NCBI RefSeq assembly: GCF_017406825.1
Contig: NZ_JAFQXT010000027.1
Coordinates: 62,001-126,000 of the forward strand
Length of the DNA stretch: 64,000 bases
Source of the DNA: Methanobrevibacter sp.
GTDB lineage: Archaea; Methanobacteriota; Methanobacteria; Methanobacteriales; Methanobacteriaceae
Direction: 5' to 3'
In this document: in pieces, positions 17,528 through 26,509 of the stretch
How the letters are laid out: each line of letters starts with the position of its first letter
Numbering within the stretch: the stretch's first letter is position 1
Notes under the pieces: generated by a model
What the model was told of the DNA's origin: nothing
Seen by the model: the letters and a program-made list of their open reading frames with translations, nothing else
Database searches by the model: none
Translations under genes and position numbers: made by a program

Positions 17528-17722
17528 ATGTTTTATAGTACTATAATGAAAATTGATTCAATTGACAGATTAAGGGATATCAGGGATGCACTGCTTGTGG
17601 AACAAGGTATCAACCCTACTCGTCAAGGTGAACAAGCTATCAAGGTAGTAGTTGAAAGAATCGATGAGATTCAAGCTACTTTAGACAAATCCGCTACCAA
17701 AAACTTAAACAGAAGAAAGTGA
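17528..17722 (+). CDS. Small conserved-looking protein of unknown function
   Basis: 64 residues starting at ATG 17528 after AGGAGGAAA (17514-17522), a very strong ribosome binding site. The protein is helical and charged (IDSIDRLRDIRDALL, AIKVVVERIDEIQATLD) and ends in the basic NRRK. No family is recognised. The next gene starts 5 bases later and is strongly basic, so the two are probably made together and may interact. Confidence 0.6.
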   Translation: MFYSTIMKIDSIDRLRDIRDALLVEQGINPTRQGEQAIKVVVERIDEIQATLDKSATKNLNRRK

Positions 17723-17727
17723 TTTGA

Positions 17728-17997
17728 GTGATAAGACGCGTAACAACCAGCAGACGGCTTCTTAGAAAAAGAATGTACAAGGCACCACATTCAAGACACA
17801 GAATTTCCCAATTCAAACGTGAAAACAAAAATCTTGCAAAGCCGCATCAGGAGAAATTCAGGGAAATGAACGGTCCAAGAATCAAACGCAAAAGAAGGCC
17901 AAAAAGGGAAGTCATCTCAGGTTTTAAAATGTCTTACAGATACAAATATTATCAAAAGGATAAACCAGAAGAAAAAGACGAAGAGGAATTAGAGTAG
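17728..17997 (+). CDS. Small highly basic protein with acidic tail
   Basis: 89 residues from GTG 17728, with TTTGAG just upstream. Arg and Lys dominate the first 75 residues (RRVTTSRRLLRKRMYK, GPRIKRKRRPKREV) and the last twelve are acidic (KPEEKDEEELE). That composition suggests nucleic acid or ribosome binding with an acidic chaperone-like end. No family is recognised. It appears coupled to the 64-residue gene upstream. Confidence 0.6.
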   Translation: MIRRVTTSRRLLRKRMYKAPHSRHRISQFKRENKNLAKPHQEKFREMNGPRIKRKRRPKREVISGFKMSYRYKYYQKDKPEEKDEEELE

Positions 17998-18298
17998 CCT
18001 TTCAACTCTTAATTTAAAACAGGTAACGTTATCCATCCGATGATATTATGAGGTTGAAAAAGCAAATCTGCAGCTACAATTACCTACAATGGCAACAATG
18101 GGTTCGTAGCATATATTAACCATTCTCTTTTTAAAATCTGACAAGACCATTACACCATTTCAACATTATTTTAACATAAAGGTATTCATTTTGCTCATGC
18201 TTGATTAGATGGCAGCACTTTCAGCAAGTTCGTAATGTAGGAATTGTTATATACATATGATTGACACAAATTATAATATAATAATCAGGGAGCATATT
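17998..18298. other. Intergenic stretch with possible coding remnant
   Basis: No intact gene. One short + strand frame around 18070-18140 reads SAATITYNGNNGFVAYINHS before a stop, a wording that recalls the Ig-like repeats of the local surface proteins and may be a remnant of one. A TTATATACATATGA segment at about 18248-18261 is a plausible promoter for the following gene. Confidence 0.25.
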
Positions 18299-18751
18299 AT
18301 GGAAAACAATAAAATTATCATTGCTTTGCTTGTGATTATTATTGTCATTTTAGCGGGCATGATATTATCAATGACAAATTTTATGAATACGGATGCAACT
18401 GTTGAGGTTAATAATGACACCACAGTTGAAGAAACTACAAGCGATCCTGTTGTGCCGGACACCATTTCAGTGGAATTGCCGGAATATGATACTAGGGTTA
18501 CTAAAACTGTTGGCGAATACACTATGGAAGCAGAAAAGTGGATGGGCGGATCTGTTGGAGGATTCGAGGTTCATCTATATAAAAACGGTGAACCGGTTGA
18601 CAAAGATTCTTATTTGACTAGAGCCTATTTCTACATGGATGGAGAATGGAAATGGAGTGAATGGGGCAATGGTGAAGACGGTTATGAAGGCTATCATAGA
18701 TATCCAGTAGCCCAAGGTGTTGAAATCCAAGAAGTTGAAGTTAAATTTTAA
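18299..18751 (+). CDS. Membrane-anchored secreted protein, unknown function
   Basis: 150 residues from ATG 18299, with AGGGAG 7 bases upstream; the frame extends to 18257 but that start has no ribosome binding site. The N-terminus MENNKIIIALLVIIIVILAG is a single membrane anchor. A low-complexity Asp/Glu/Val/Thr linker (residues 32-55) follows, and then an extracellular domain rich in Gly, Trp and Tyr (EKWMGGSVGGFEVHLY, WKWSEWGNGEDGYEGYHRY). The first 20 residues closely resemble those of the next gene, so the pair shares an anchoring module. Confidence 0.65.
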   Translation: MENNKIIIALLVIIIVILAGMILSMTNFMNTDATVEVNNDTTVEETTSDPVVPDTISVELPEYDTRVTKTVGEYTMEAEKWMGGSVGGFEVHLYKNGEPVDKDSYLTRAYFYMDGEWKWSEWGNGEDGYEGYHRYPVAQGVEIQEVEVKF

Positions 18752-18774
18752 TTTTATTTACAAATGGGGTAAAA

Positions 18775-19347
18775 ATGGAAAACAAAAATATAATTATAAT
18801 ATTGCTTGTAATAATTGTCATTCTTGCAGTGGCTATTGGAATAGCATTATTTAATCCTATAACAGCAAAGGAACCAACTAAAATTAAAATTACAAGTGAT
18901 AAGGAACAGTATGAAGGTGGAGAACTGTCAATCAAATTAACTGACTTAAACAAAACTCCAATATCAAAAGAGATAGTCAACATTACAATTACCAACAGCA
19001 AAGGCAAGGTTGTTGTGGATGATGTTGTAAAAACCAATTCCAAAGGTAAAGCAAAACTTGATTTAGATTTAAAGAAAGGCAAATATAATGTCACTGTCAG
19101 TTATGGTGGAAATGAAAACTACACAGGAAACAACACAACACAGAAATTAACTATTAAAGAGGAAGTTGTTGAATTTACAGATTCATATTCTAGTGAACCA
19201 GAACAAATAGATTATAACAGTCCAGATAGTGAATATTATAGATGGGATACTGATGGCAGCTACCATAAAAAAGAAGAGGGCATGAACTATATCTATGCAC
19301 AAGATGAATATACAGGAGAATGGAGTTATTGGGCAGACAAAAGTTAA
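18775..19347 (+). CDS. Membrane-anchored protein with Ig-like domain
   Basis: 190 residues. N-terminal anchor MENKNIIIILLVIIVILAVA, then a beta-sandwich of the kind repeated in archaeal adhesins (ISKEIVNITITNSKGK, then TNSKGKAKLDLDLKKGKYNVTVSYGGN). The C-terminal tail is acidic and aromatic (SPDSEYYRWDTDGSYHKKEEG, WSYWADKS). It is likely exposed at the cell surface. 23 bases downstream of the similar 150-residue protein, with GGGGT as ribosome binding site, so probably co-transcribed. Confidence 0.7.
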   Translation: MENKNIIIILLVIIVILAVAIGIALFNPITAKEPTKIKITSDKEQYEGGELSIKLTDLNKTPISKEIVNITITNSKGKVVVDDVVKTNSKGKAKLDLDLKKGKYNVTVSYGGNENYTGNNTTQKLTIKEEVVEFTDSYSSEPEQIDYNSPDSEYYRWDTDGSYHKKEEGMNYIYAQDEYTGEWSYWADKS

Positions 19348-19450
19348 AGAATATATTAATAATTTTGTAGATGCAAATTTGAATCAAGCCGTATGCATAA
19401 ATGTGAAGCAAAAAAAGGGAGAGTACAGATTAACAAGTTTTTGTGAGGAA

Positions 19451-19717
19451 TTAGAGCAATTCCTCTTTTGATATTATTTTATTTTCTGAATGAATATTCA
19501 AAATCAGACCGCTGAAAGCATCATCATTCAAAGCCAATTCATGGAATAACTCGTCTGAAACCTCAGTAGGTCCATAATCAGCCAATTCCAGATATTCAAA
19601 GCCTTTTTTAAATTCATCCAGACTGGAAAAAACAATAATCTTAAAATCATCCGGACTTCCGCTTACAAGGAAGTCCTTTTCATGATTTTCGCCGATTGTG
19701 GGACATATGTACATCAA
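19451..19717 (-). CDS. SseB-like small protein
   Basis: 88 residues, a shortened SseB-like protein. KIIVFSSLDEFKKGFEYLE corresponds to the PIFTDxxE block of the others, and FSGLILNIHSENKIISKEEL is the C-terminal block almost intact. Its start overlaps the end of the 147-residue paralogue by 4 bases, so translation is coupled. Third gene of a leftward operon of three related proteins. Function unknown. Confidence 0.5.
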   Translation of the reverse strand: MMYICPTIGENHEKDFLVSGSPDDFKIIVFSSLDEFKKGFEYLELADYGPTEVSDELFHELALNDDAFSGLILNIHSENKIISKEELL

Positions 19718-20157
19718 AAATCACCGTTTTTATCGAAATTGAAGTTCTGTGAGTGGGGATTGACCACAAACCCTTCAAAATATTCATCATTTTCAGCCAG
19801 TTCAGCAATGTCTTCGGGTGTGATTACCTTCAAGTCCAATTTGTCCAGAAAGAGTTTAGATATCTTGGCGCTTCCTACAGCATATTCCCTCATATCCGTA
19901 AAGATTGGAATGATGTATTCCCTGCTGGTTTCTGTCAATGTCAATTTAACTGGCCTTTCAATCTCATCAACCAGTGTAAAGTAGATTTCTGTGGGATATG
20001 TGTCCTTGATGTTTTTCTTTACGGCTTCAAGCTCTATTGCATCTTCGCTTTTTAGCTTTTTTGCCATATCGGCATATATCCCAATATACTCTTTAAGCTG
20101 GCTTTTGGAAGCCTTAACGTTATTTTTTTGATAATCTTGGTAATCTTCTACTTTCAT
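19714..20157 (-). CDS. SseB-like protein
   Basis: 147 residues. Central YIIPIFTDMREYAVGSAKIS and C-terminal FEGFVVNPHSQNFNFDKNGD are the two SseB signature blocks. The N-terminal half is a basic helical region (QKNNVKASKSQLKEYI). Two bases separate it from the 144-residue paralogue and its own 3' end overlaps the 88-residue one. All three are intracellular by composition, with no signal peptide. Confidence 0.55.
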   Translation of the reverse strand: MKVEDYQDYQKNNVKASKSQLKEYIGIYADMAKKLKSEDAIELEAVKKNIKDTYPTEIYFTLVDEIERPVKLTLTETSREYIIPIFTDMREYAVGSAKISKLFLDKLDLKVITPEDIAELAENDEYFEGFVVNPHSQNFNFDKNGDF

Positions 20158-20159
20158 AC

Positions 20160-20594
20160 CTATTCACTGCAGTCGTGTACACTTTCGGCAAAAATAACAA
20201 AGTCGCATTGCGGAGCATCAACGGCAAGACCTAAAAATTCCTCATCGTCTGAGTATGCTTCAACAATATCGCAGCCGACAGCCTTGTCAAATGCGAAATT
20301 GTTTTCACCGGATTCCTCAACAAAGGTTTCGATTGCCTTTTCGGCTTCTTCCTGTGAGGTATAGACAGGTATGAAGAACTCTTCAGCTTCATCTTCCTCA
20401 TCGCTGATGATTAGAGCTACAACTTCTTCGTCTTCAGTGTCTGCATTGTATACGATGATGAACTCTTCGTTATAGACCGCGTGATCGATTTCATGGCCTA
20501 AATCATGCAATTTTTCGGCTTGCTCTTCGTTGTCTTCGTCAAAATTATCTTCAAGTTCAATATATTTTTCAATCAATTCTTTAAGTTCGCTCAT
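20160..20594 (-). CDS. SseB-like protein, very acidic
   Basis: 144 residues with a strongly acidic first half (LEDNFDEDNEEQAEKLHDLG, DEEDEAEE). FFIPVYTSQEEAEKAIETF and FLGLAVDAPQCDFVIF are degenerate forms of the SseB blocks. First gene of the three-gene leftward operon. A promoter is expected at 20600-20770, which is AT-rich and otherwise empty. The divergence of the signature from the 147-residue copy suggests an old duplication. Confidence 0.55.
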   Translation of the reverse strand: MSELKELIEKYIELEDNFDEDNEEQAEKLHDLGHEIDHAVYNEEFIIVYNADTEDEEVVALIISDEEDEAEEFFIPVYTSQEEAEKAIETFVEESGENNFAFDKAVGCDIVEAYSDDEEFLGLAVDAPQCDFVIFAESVHDCSE

Positions 20595-20771
20595 AATATC
20601 ACGTAAAAATAAGTTTTTAAAAACAAATGAACATTCTCTTCCTAAACACCACTAAAGGAATACAAACGAATGCTCATTTCAACCATCACCATTGTTCATA
20701 TTATAAAAAAATAGTACATAACAATATGAACAATAATATTTTACTTTTCCACATATATAAAGTTTTAGTTT

Positions 20772-21725
20772 TCAAAAGGTAGATTCAATAGCTTTAATGA
20801 GATTATAGATAAGCTTATTGGTACTTACATCGACATTGAATTCATTACCAAGTTGGATGACTTTGCCGTTCAACGAATCGATTTCCGTAGGTATTTTCCT
20901 TTTGATGTCCTGATGCGTTGATGAATAGTGATTGTAGGTATCCGGAACAAGCTTTGAGTAGAAAATGTCCTTGTAGTCATCTGATTTTTCCCAAAGGGTT
21001 TCATATGGAGATGCATTTATCACTTCAAATATCTCATCTATGATGCCGTCCATCACTTCTAAAGTATAGGGGTTTTCGGTAAGCTGTCCGTAGGTGACGT
21101 CCAGTATCGCTCCCAGGGGGTTCAATGTGCAGTTGTAGAGCATTTTTGCCCACAGGTATTTGTCCACTTCATTTGTAACTTCACAGTTGATTCCGGATTC
21201 TGTTATCAAATCGGCGATTTCCTGAAGGCATTCGGGGTTTTCATTTTGAAGCGATCCCAAAAGGATGGGTTCGGTGTAGACCGTGACTTCGCTGATGTAC
21301 CTTTCTGGCCTTGTAAAACCTGTGATGACCCTTGAAGAGAACACCTGCTTTTCGGTGAAGTATTTGAGATATGGCTCGTCGTTTCCAAATCCGTTCTGGA
21401 AAATTATGATCTTGGTAGTGTCCTTAAGGATGTCCTTGTGCAGGTTTAGGTTTTCTGCAATGTCCTCGTTTGCGGTTGTCTTTGAGGCTATGAAGATGTA
21501 GTCAAAATGATTTTTCGCTATTTCATCATATGATTCATAAACCGGCACATTTTCCAGTTCATAATGTGTGAAAAGGCCTGTTCTTTTTATTCCGTTTTCC
21601 CTAATTGCATTTGCGGTTTGGCCGCGTGCATAGATTGAGACGTCAGCGCCCTGTGAGCCGACAGATGCTGCAAGTCCTATTCCGACACCACCCGCACCTA
21701 TAACTAGAATATTCATGTAATTCAT
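20772..21725 (-). CDS. panE: Ketopantoate reductase family protein
   Basis: 317 residues. MNILVIGAGGVGIGLAASVG is the NADP-binding Rossmann loop, FIASKTTANEDIA resembles the family VK-type segment, and KMLYNCTLNPLGAIL near residue 190 is the conserved lysine/asparagine block of ketopantoate reductases, which make pantoate for CoA. Pantoate kinase occurs at 3873-4718, so the two steps may be represented here. Several members of this fold have other substrates. The start could be ATG 21716 instead of 21725; neither has a clear ribosome binding site. Confidence 0.78.
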   Translation of the reverse strand: MNYMNILVIGAGGVGIGLAASVGSQGADVSIYARGQTANAIRENGIKRTGLFTHYELENVPVYESYDEIAKNHFDYIFIASKTTANEDIAENLNLHKDILKDTTKIIIFQNGFGNDEPYLKYFTEKQVFSSRVITGFTRPERYISEVTVYTEPILLGSLQNENPECLQEIADLITESGINCEVTNEVDKYLWAKMLYNCTLNPLGAILDVTYGQLTENPYTLEVMDGIIDEIFEVINASPYETLWEKSDDYKDIFYSKLVPDTYNHYSSTHQDIKRKIPTEIDSLNGKVIQLGNEFNVDVSTNKLIYNLIKAIESTF

Positions 21726-21824
21726 TATGGATTTTATTGGTTATAACTGTTATTCATTTTTAATTTAGAAAAAAATCAAATTATATTTAAATATAATTTA
21801 TTTTTAATCAAACAAAGTTTAAAA

Positions 21825-21832
21825 TTTATATA
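21825..21832 (+). promoter_or_regulatory. Probable TATA box of the giant adhesin gene
   Basis: AAAATTTATATAGTA contains TTTATATA at 21825-21832. A start of transcription near 21853 would give a leader of about 60 bases ending in CAGGTG before ATG 21915. Confidence 0.45.
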
Positions 21833-21914
21833 GTATTTTTTGCAATATATTATAATATAAAGTTGAGTATTTTTTTATTTTAATTGACTTTATGAAAATG
21901 TTACAGGTGTGTTT

Positions 21915-24900
21915 ATGAAAGTGAATAAAAAGATTTTTATTTGCGCACTGTTGGTGCTGATAATGATGTGCGTTGTCAGTACGGCAAGTGCAACAGAACC
22001 ACTTAACGACAACTTGACTGCAACAGATACAGGGGGAGTAATTGGCAGCGATGTCAGTGAAAAATTGAGTATCTCGGATATTGAGGAAGAGTTAAGTGCA
22101 GAAGGCGATACCATTACAGTTGATTGTAATGGTGGCGGGGATTATACAACAATTTCTGATGCTGTTAGCGCCGCTAACGGTGGGGAAACTATTTTTATTA
22201 AGAACGGAGAATATACTGAGGCCCCTATTTCAGGGATTAGCAAACAGTTAACATTTACAGGTGAAAGCCAAAATGGAGTAATTATTAAAACAACAGGAAC
22301 TACTGGATTTCTAACTACCACAGAATCCGGTTATACCTCTTTAATATTTAACAATCTAACTTTTAAAGATGTGAACGGAGGATCTGGTGCCACAATTAAT
22401 ATTGGTGGAAATGGAAATGTAAACATACTTAACTGTACTTTTGATAGTTGTTATTCTAGATACGGTTCAATTCGTATTTTCACATCCGGAGCTTTGTTGA
22501 TTGAGGATTGTAAAATATTAAATTCACAATCTTCAACAGGTTCATATTCCAGTGCTATTGATTTAGGAGGAAGCGGAACAAATGATTATACAATAAAAAA
22601 TACTGTTATCGATAATTCTTCAATCAAAAGTACAAGTGCCGCAACTTACATCTTTGGTATGATATATAATGAAGCTACTTCTCGTACTCTTACATTGGAT
22701 AATGTGACATTGTCAAATTGTATTTGTGATAAAAGCAATGGATTAATATCTACAAAAGGTAATATGAAAATTAAAAATTCAAAATTGATTAACAATATTA
22801 TTTCAAGAGATGGAATTTTTGGATTAATTTTCATTAGTGGAGGTAAATCTGTAACCATTGAAACTACTCAAATTACTAATAACACTGAATCAAATTATCT
22901 TTTAACATCAAATAGTGCATCTGCTTCATTTGATTTATCATATAATAATATTCAGGATAATACTTTTAAAACAGCATGGGTGAATCCTAATTATGATGCA
23001 TATGTTTTAGATGCTAATTACTGGGGATCAAATTCTTTACCTGATGGAATAACCGCTTCTACCTGGATTGTTGAAGAAAATGGAGTTTACAAATTAAACA
23101 CAGGTGAAGAAATCGATGTCATTATTCCAGGTTTAAATGATGAAACAGAACCTGAGCCTGAAATCGAATATGATATATATGTTGATTGCTATGCTGCTGA
23201 TGGCGGTGATGGATCTAAAGAAAATCCATTCAATTCAATTTTGAATGCAATTACTGCAGCTGATGATGGAAAAACAATTTTCGTTAAAAATGGTGAATAT
23301 ATTGAAGATTCATTGTCATTCACCAAATCTGTTAATATCATTGGTGAAAGTAAGGATGGAGTAATTGTTAAAGCAAATGGTAATATTGCAATGTTGACTA
23401 CAACTTCCACAGGTATTGTTCTATCTTTTAATAATTTGACCTTTAAAGACTCTGCCAGAACTGGTGGAAGTGGATTAATGTTCTTTGGAGGAACTGTAGA
23501 TTGGAACTTTGATAATTGTAATTTTATTAATCTAAGTTCTAAATATGGTGCCATCCAAATGAATACTGCAGGCACAATAACTATCTCAAATTGTTTATTT
23601 GATAATGTAAAAGAAAAAAGTAATTCTCCAGGTGCCGGTTTAATGTATTTAAACGGTGGTGGAATAACCAATATAATTGATACTATTATTACAAACTGTG
23701 GATATGAAGCTGCATCTGGTCAAATGAATGGTCTTATTTATGTATATGGTTCTTCAAATGTTTTAAATATTGAAAGAACTGTAATCAAGAATAATAAAGG
23801 ACCTGGTAATGGACTCATACGTACTGCAGGTGAAGTTAACATTAGAAATTCAAGTATTGTTAATAACACTATTGAATTGAATCCATCAGGTGGTGTAGGA
23901 GATTCATTATTCTATGTCACAAAAACATTAAATATTGAGCAATCCATTATTGCAAACAATAGTGGTCCTAAAAATCTTGTGTACTCTGGTGCTGCAGGTT
24001 CCACCACTATGAATTATAATTATATTCAGAATAATACTTTCCCATCTGGATTTAAAACAGCAAATGGTGCTTTAGATGCGGAATACAATTACTGGGGAAG
24101 CAATGACAAACCGACTGATCCTAGTGTAACTCGTTATGCTATTATGGATGGTGAAGGTCATTTCACTGACGATGAGGGAAATGCTCTTGCAAAAGAAATA
24201 CCAGTACCAGGTGATGATGGCGATGAACCTCAACCTGCAGTCTTAGATATTATTTACGTATCTGACTCTACAGGAAGCGACGATAATGATGGATCAATTT
24301 CTGCTCCTGTGAAAACTATTGCAAAAGCTATTGAATTGGCTCAAAATGGTAAAGTTGTCATTTTAGTCGGCAATTACACTTTAACAGAAACATTGTCAAT
24401 TGATAAGGATTTGGACATTGAAGGTAGAGGGACTGTTTTAATAAAAAGCAATTTCCAAATAATCTCAACTTCAAAAGCTCTTAATCTGACTAACATTAAA
24501 TTCGATTCAACTGCCGACATCTCAGGTGCAGTTATCACAACCACCAATGATTTGAACATTGATTCTTGCGTATTCTATGCCAATACCGAATCAGGCAGTG
24601 CAATTCATGCTGATGGCGGAAACATTGTTATTGCAAATTCTGTTCTATTGAATCCAATCGGTTATGCTTTGACTGCAACTTCAAGTTCCACAGTCAACGC
24701 CAATAACAACTGGTGGGGTAAAAACCAATCTGCAAACACTGAAGTAGCTGTATCATCTTGGATTGTAATGGATGCCAGTGTAGATTTGGCTAAAATCAAT
24801 CCTGGTGATGAAGTGACAATCACTGTTTCATTCAACAAGACCAATGCCGGCAGCGATTATGCAGGTACCTTGCCTGAATTCGACGTGAAAATCACAGCTT

Positions 24901-26495
24901 CCAGTCTTGATACAAATGCCACAGTCAAAAACAACAAGGCATCTGTAAAATACACTGTAAACGCCGATGATGAAGCAACAGTCACTTCAGGAAGCGAACA
25001 AATAGTTGTTCCTCTTAAATTATATGACCCTCCTGAAGTCATTTACGTTGACGCCCTGAACGGTGCCGACACCAATGACGGTGATGAAGCCCATCCTGTT
25101 CAAAGCATTGCAAAAGCAATTGAACTTGCGATTAAAGGAAAAATCATCATCTTGGAAGGAACATACACAATTGACAGCACTTTAATTGTGAATAATGACC
25201 TGGATATCAAAGGTCAAGGAAATGTAATCATAGACGGAAATTCAAAAAGAATCTTAAACAATAACGCTAACCTGAACATTTCAAATGTCCAGTTCACTAA
25301 CGGATTTGACAGTTCAGCGGTTATTGTTAACAACGCTAACTTGACACTCAACAACACACTCTTCTATTCAAATGTCAATTTGAACGGATACGGTGCAAGC
25401 GTTGTTAGAAACAATAAGAAATTGATAGTTGACAATTCCAAATTCTACGAAAACAAGGAAAGATATGGAAATATCTACAACAATAATGGTGCAGAATTGC
25501 TGATCAACAATTCCGAATTCTATGACAATGACGTTACAGATGTCACAACCGTTGCAACAGGTATTGCACTCTACTCAGAAGGCGGAAATGCTGTAATTGA
25601 AAATTCCAAATTCTATAACAATAAAGGTAACTTTTCTGTTATCTATTTCCTGTCAAGAGATTCATTGAGTTCAACCGTCGTTAATAACTTGACCATAACA
25701 AATTGTATTTTCGACAATAACGAATTGGTAAGATATGGTGCCGTATACTCACAAAAAGCAAATACAACCATAAAAGATTCCACTTTCACAAACAATGTCG
25801 TTAAAAAATCCAGCATAGCCAACGGTGAAGGAGCTGCGATTTATGTGACAGGTGAAAAGGTAACAGTCGAAACATCAGTATTCAAAAACAACAATGCCGC
25901 TGACAGCGGTAAGGACATATATGTTTATGCTGGTGAATTGGACATTTCCGATTCAGTTTTAATCAATGAAAACGGTTATTCCATTGAAAAGGCATCAGCA
26001 GCTGTTGTAAATGCTAATGACAACTGGTGGGGTAACAATACTCCGAACACCGATATCGATGTTGAAAGATGGGTTGTAATGACCGTAAGCTCAAATGACG
26101 ATGACATACAAATCGGAGACGAAATCACAATCACCGCTTCATTCGACAAGACAAATGACGGTGCCGACTACACAGGTGATTTGCCTGAAGTGTTTGACGT
26201 GACATTCACTTCTACAAGCGGAAACCTAAATGAAGTAAAAGCAGTCGAAAACAAAAAGGCCGAAGTCACATACACTGTTGATTATGCAGATAAAAAGATT
26301 ACCGTAACTTCCGACAATGCCATTGAAACTTTAACCGTCAACAGAATCCTTGATATCATCTACGTATCAACTGAAGGTAGCGATGACAATGACGGTGATA
26401 GGGACGCTCCCGTCGCTACATTGGCAAAAGCAATCAGCTTGCTCAAAAAGGCCAAATCGTCATCCTTGCAGGTACTTATAAGACAGGTGATTTAG
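21915..26495 (+). CDS. Giant adhesin-like surface protein, N-terminal part, truncated by frameshift
   Basis: 1526 residues in this frame from ATG 21915 (CAGGTGT upstream). It begins with a secretion signal (KKIFICALLVLIMMCVV, then STASA), followed by tandem beta-helix modules rich in N-x-T/S sites. Modules start with VDCNGG..YTTI or IYVS..GSDDNDG..APVKTIAKAI and end with the motif N-x-W-W-G or N-Y-W-G (about 23,015, 24,086, 24,706, 26,016). This resembles the parallel beta-helix adhesins of gut methanogens. The last residues are off-frame: one base is missing near 26,441, where AISLAQKGQIVIL would be expected but AISLLKKAKSS is read. The continuing frame is the next entry. Confidence 0.85.
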   Translation: MKVNKKIFICALLVLIMMCVVSTASATEPLNDNLTATDTGGVIGSDVSEKLSISDIEEELSAEGDTITVDCNGGGDYTTISDAVSAANGGETIFIKNGEYTEAPISGISKQLTFTGESQNGVIIKTTGTTGFLTTTESGYTSLIFNNLTFKDVNGGSGATINIGGNGNVNILNCTFDSCYSRYGSIRIFTSGALLIEDCKILNSQSSTGSYSSAIDLGGSGTNDYTIKNTVIDNSSIKSTSAATYIFGMIYNEATSRTLTLDNVTLSNCICDKSNGLISTKGNMKIKNSKLINNIISRDGIFGLIFISGGKSVTIETTQITNNTESNYLLTSNSASASFDLSYNNIQDNTFKTAWVNPNYDAYVLDANYWGSNSLPDGITASTWIVEENGVYKLNTGEEIDVIIPGLNDETEPEPEIEYDIYVDCYAADGGDGSKENPFNSILNAITAADDGKTIFVKNGEYIEDSLSFTKSVNIIGESKDGVIVKANGNIAMLTTTSTGIVLSFNNLTFKDSARTGGSGLMFFGGTVDWNFDNCNFINLSSKYGAIQMNTAGTITISNCLFDNVKEKSNSPGAGLMYLNGGGITNIIDTIITNCGYEAASGQMNGLIYVYGSSNVLNIERTVIKNNKGPGNGLIRTAGEVNIRNSSIVNNTIELNPSGGVGDSLFYVTKTLNIEQSIIANNSGPKNLVYSGAAGSTTMNYNYIQNNTFPSGFKTANGALDAEYNYWGSNDKPTDPSVTRYAIMDGEGHFTDDEGNALAKEIPVPGDDGDEPQPAVLDIIYVSDSTGSDDNDGSISAPVKTIAKAIELAQNGKVVILVGNYTLTETLSIDKDLDIEGRGTVLIKSNFQIISTSKALNLTNIKFDSTADISGAVITTTNDLNIDSCVFYANTESGSAIHADGGNIVIANSVLLNPIGYALTATSSSTVNANNNWWGKNQSANTEVAVSSWIVMDASVDLAKINPGDEVTITVSFNKTNAGSDYAGTLPEFDVKITASSLDTNATVKNNKASVKYTVNADDEATVTSGSEQIVVPLKLYDPPEVIYVDALNGADTNDGDEAHPVQSIAKAIELAIKGKIIILEGTYTIDSTLIVNNDLDIKGQGNVIIDGNSKRILNNNANLNISNVQFTNGFDSSAVIVNNANLTLNNTLFYSNVNLNGYGASVVRNNKKLIVDNSKFYENKERYGNIYNNNGAELLINNSEFYDNDVTDVTTVATGIALYSEGGNAVIENSKFYNNKGNFSVIYFLSRDSLSSTVVNNLTITNCIFDNNELVRYGAVYSQKANTTIKDSTFTNNVVKKSSIANGEGAAIYVTGEKVTVETSVFKNNNAADSGKDIYVYAGELDISDSVLINENGYSIEKASAAVVNANDNWWGNNTPNTDIDVERWVVMTVSSNDDDIQIGDEITITASFDKTNDGADYTGDLPEVFDVTFTSTSGNLNEVKAVENKKAEVTYTVDYADKKITVTSDNAIETLTVNRILDIIYVSTEGSDDNDGDRDAPVATLAKAISLLKKAKSSSLQVLIRQVI

Positions 26496-26509
26496 GAACC
26501 ATTTCAGAT

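Noticed and set aside
20772-21725. Possible operon of CoA genes panE and pok
   Set aside because: They are 16 kb apart on opposite strands with their own promoters, so only a pathway link can be made.
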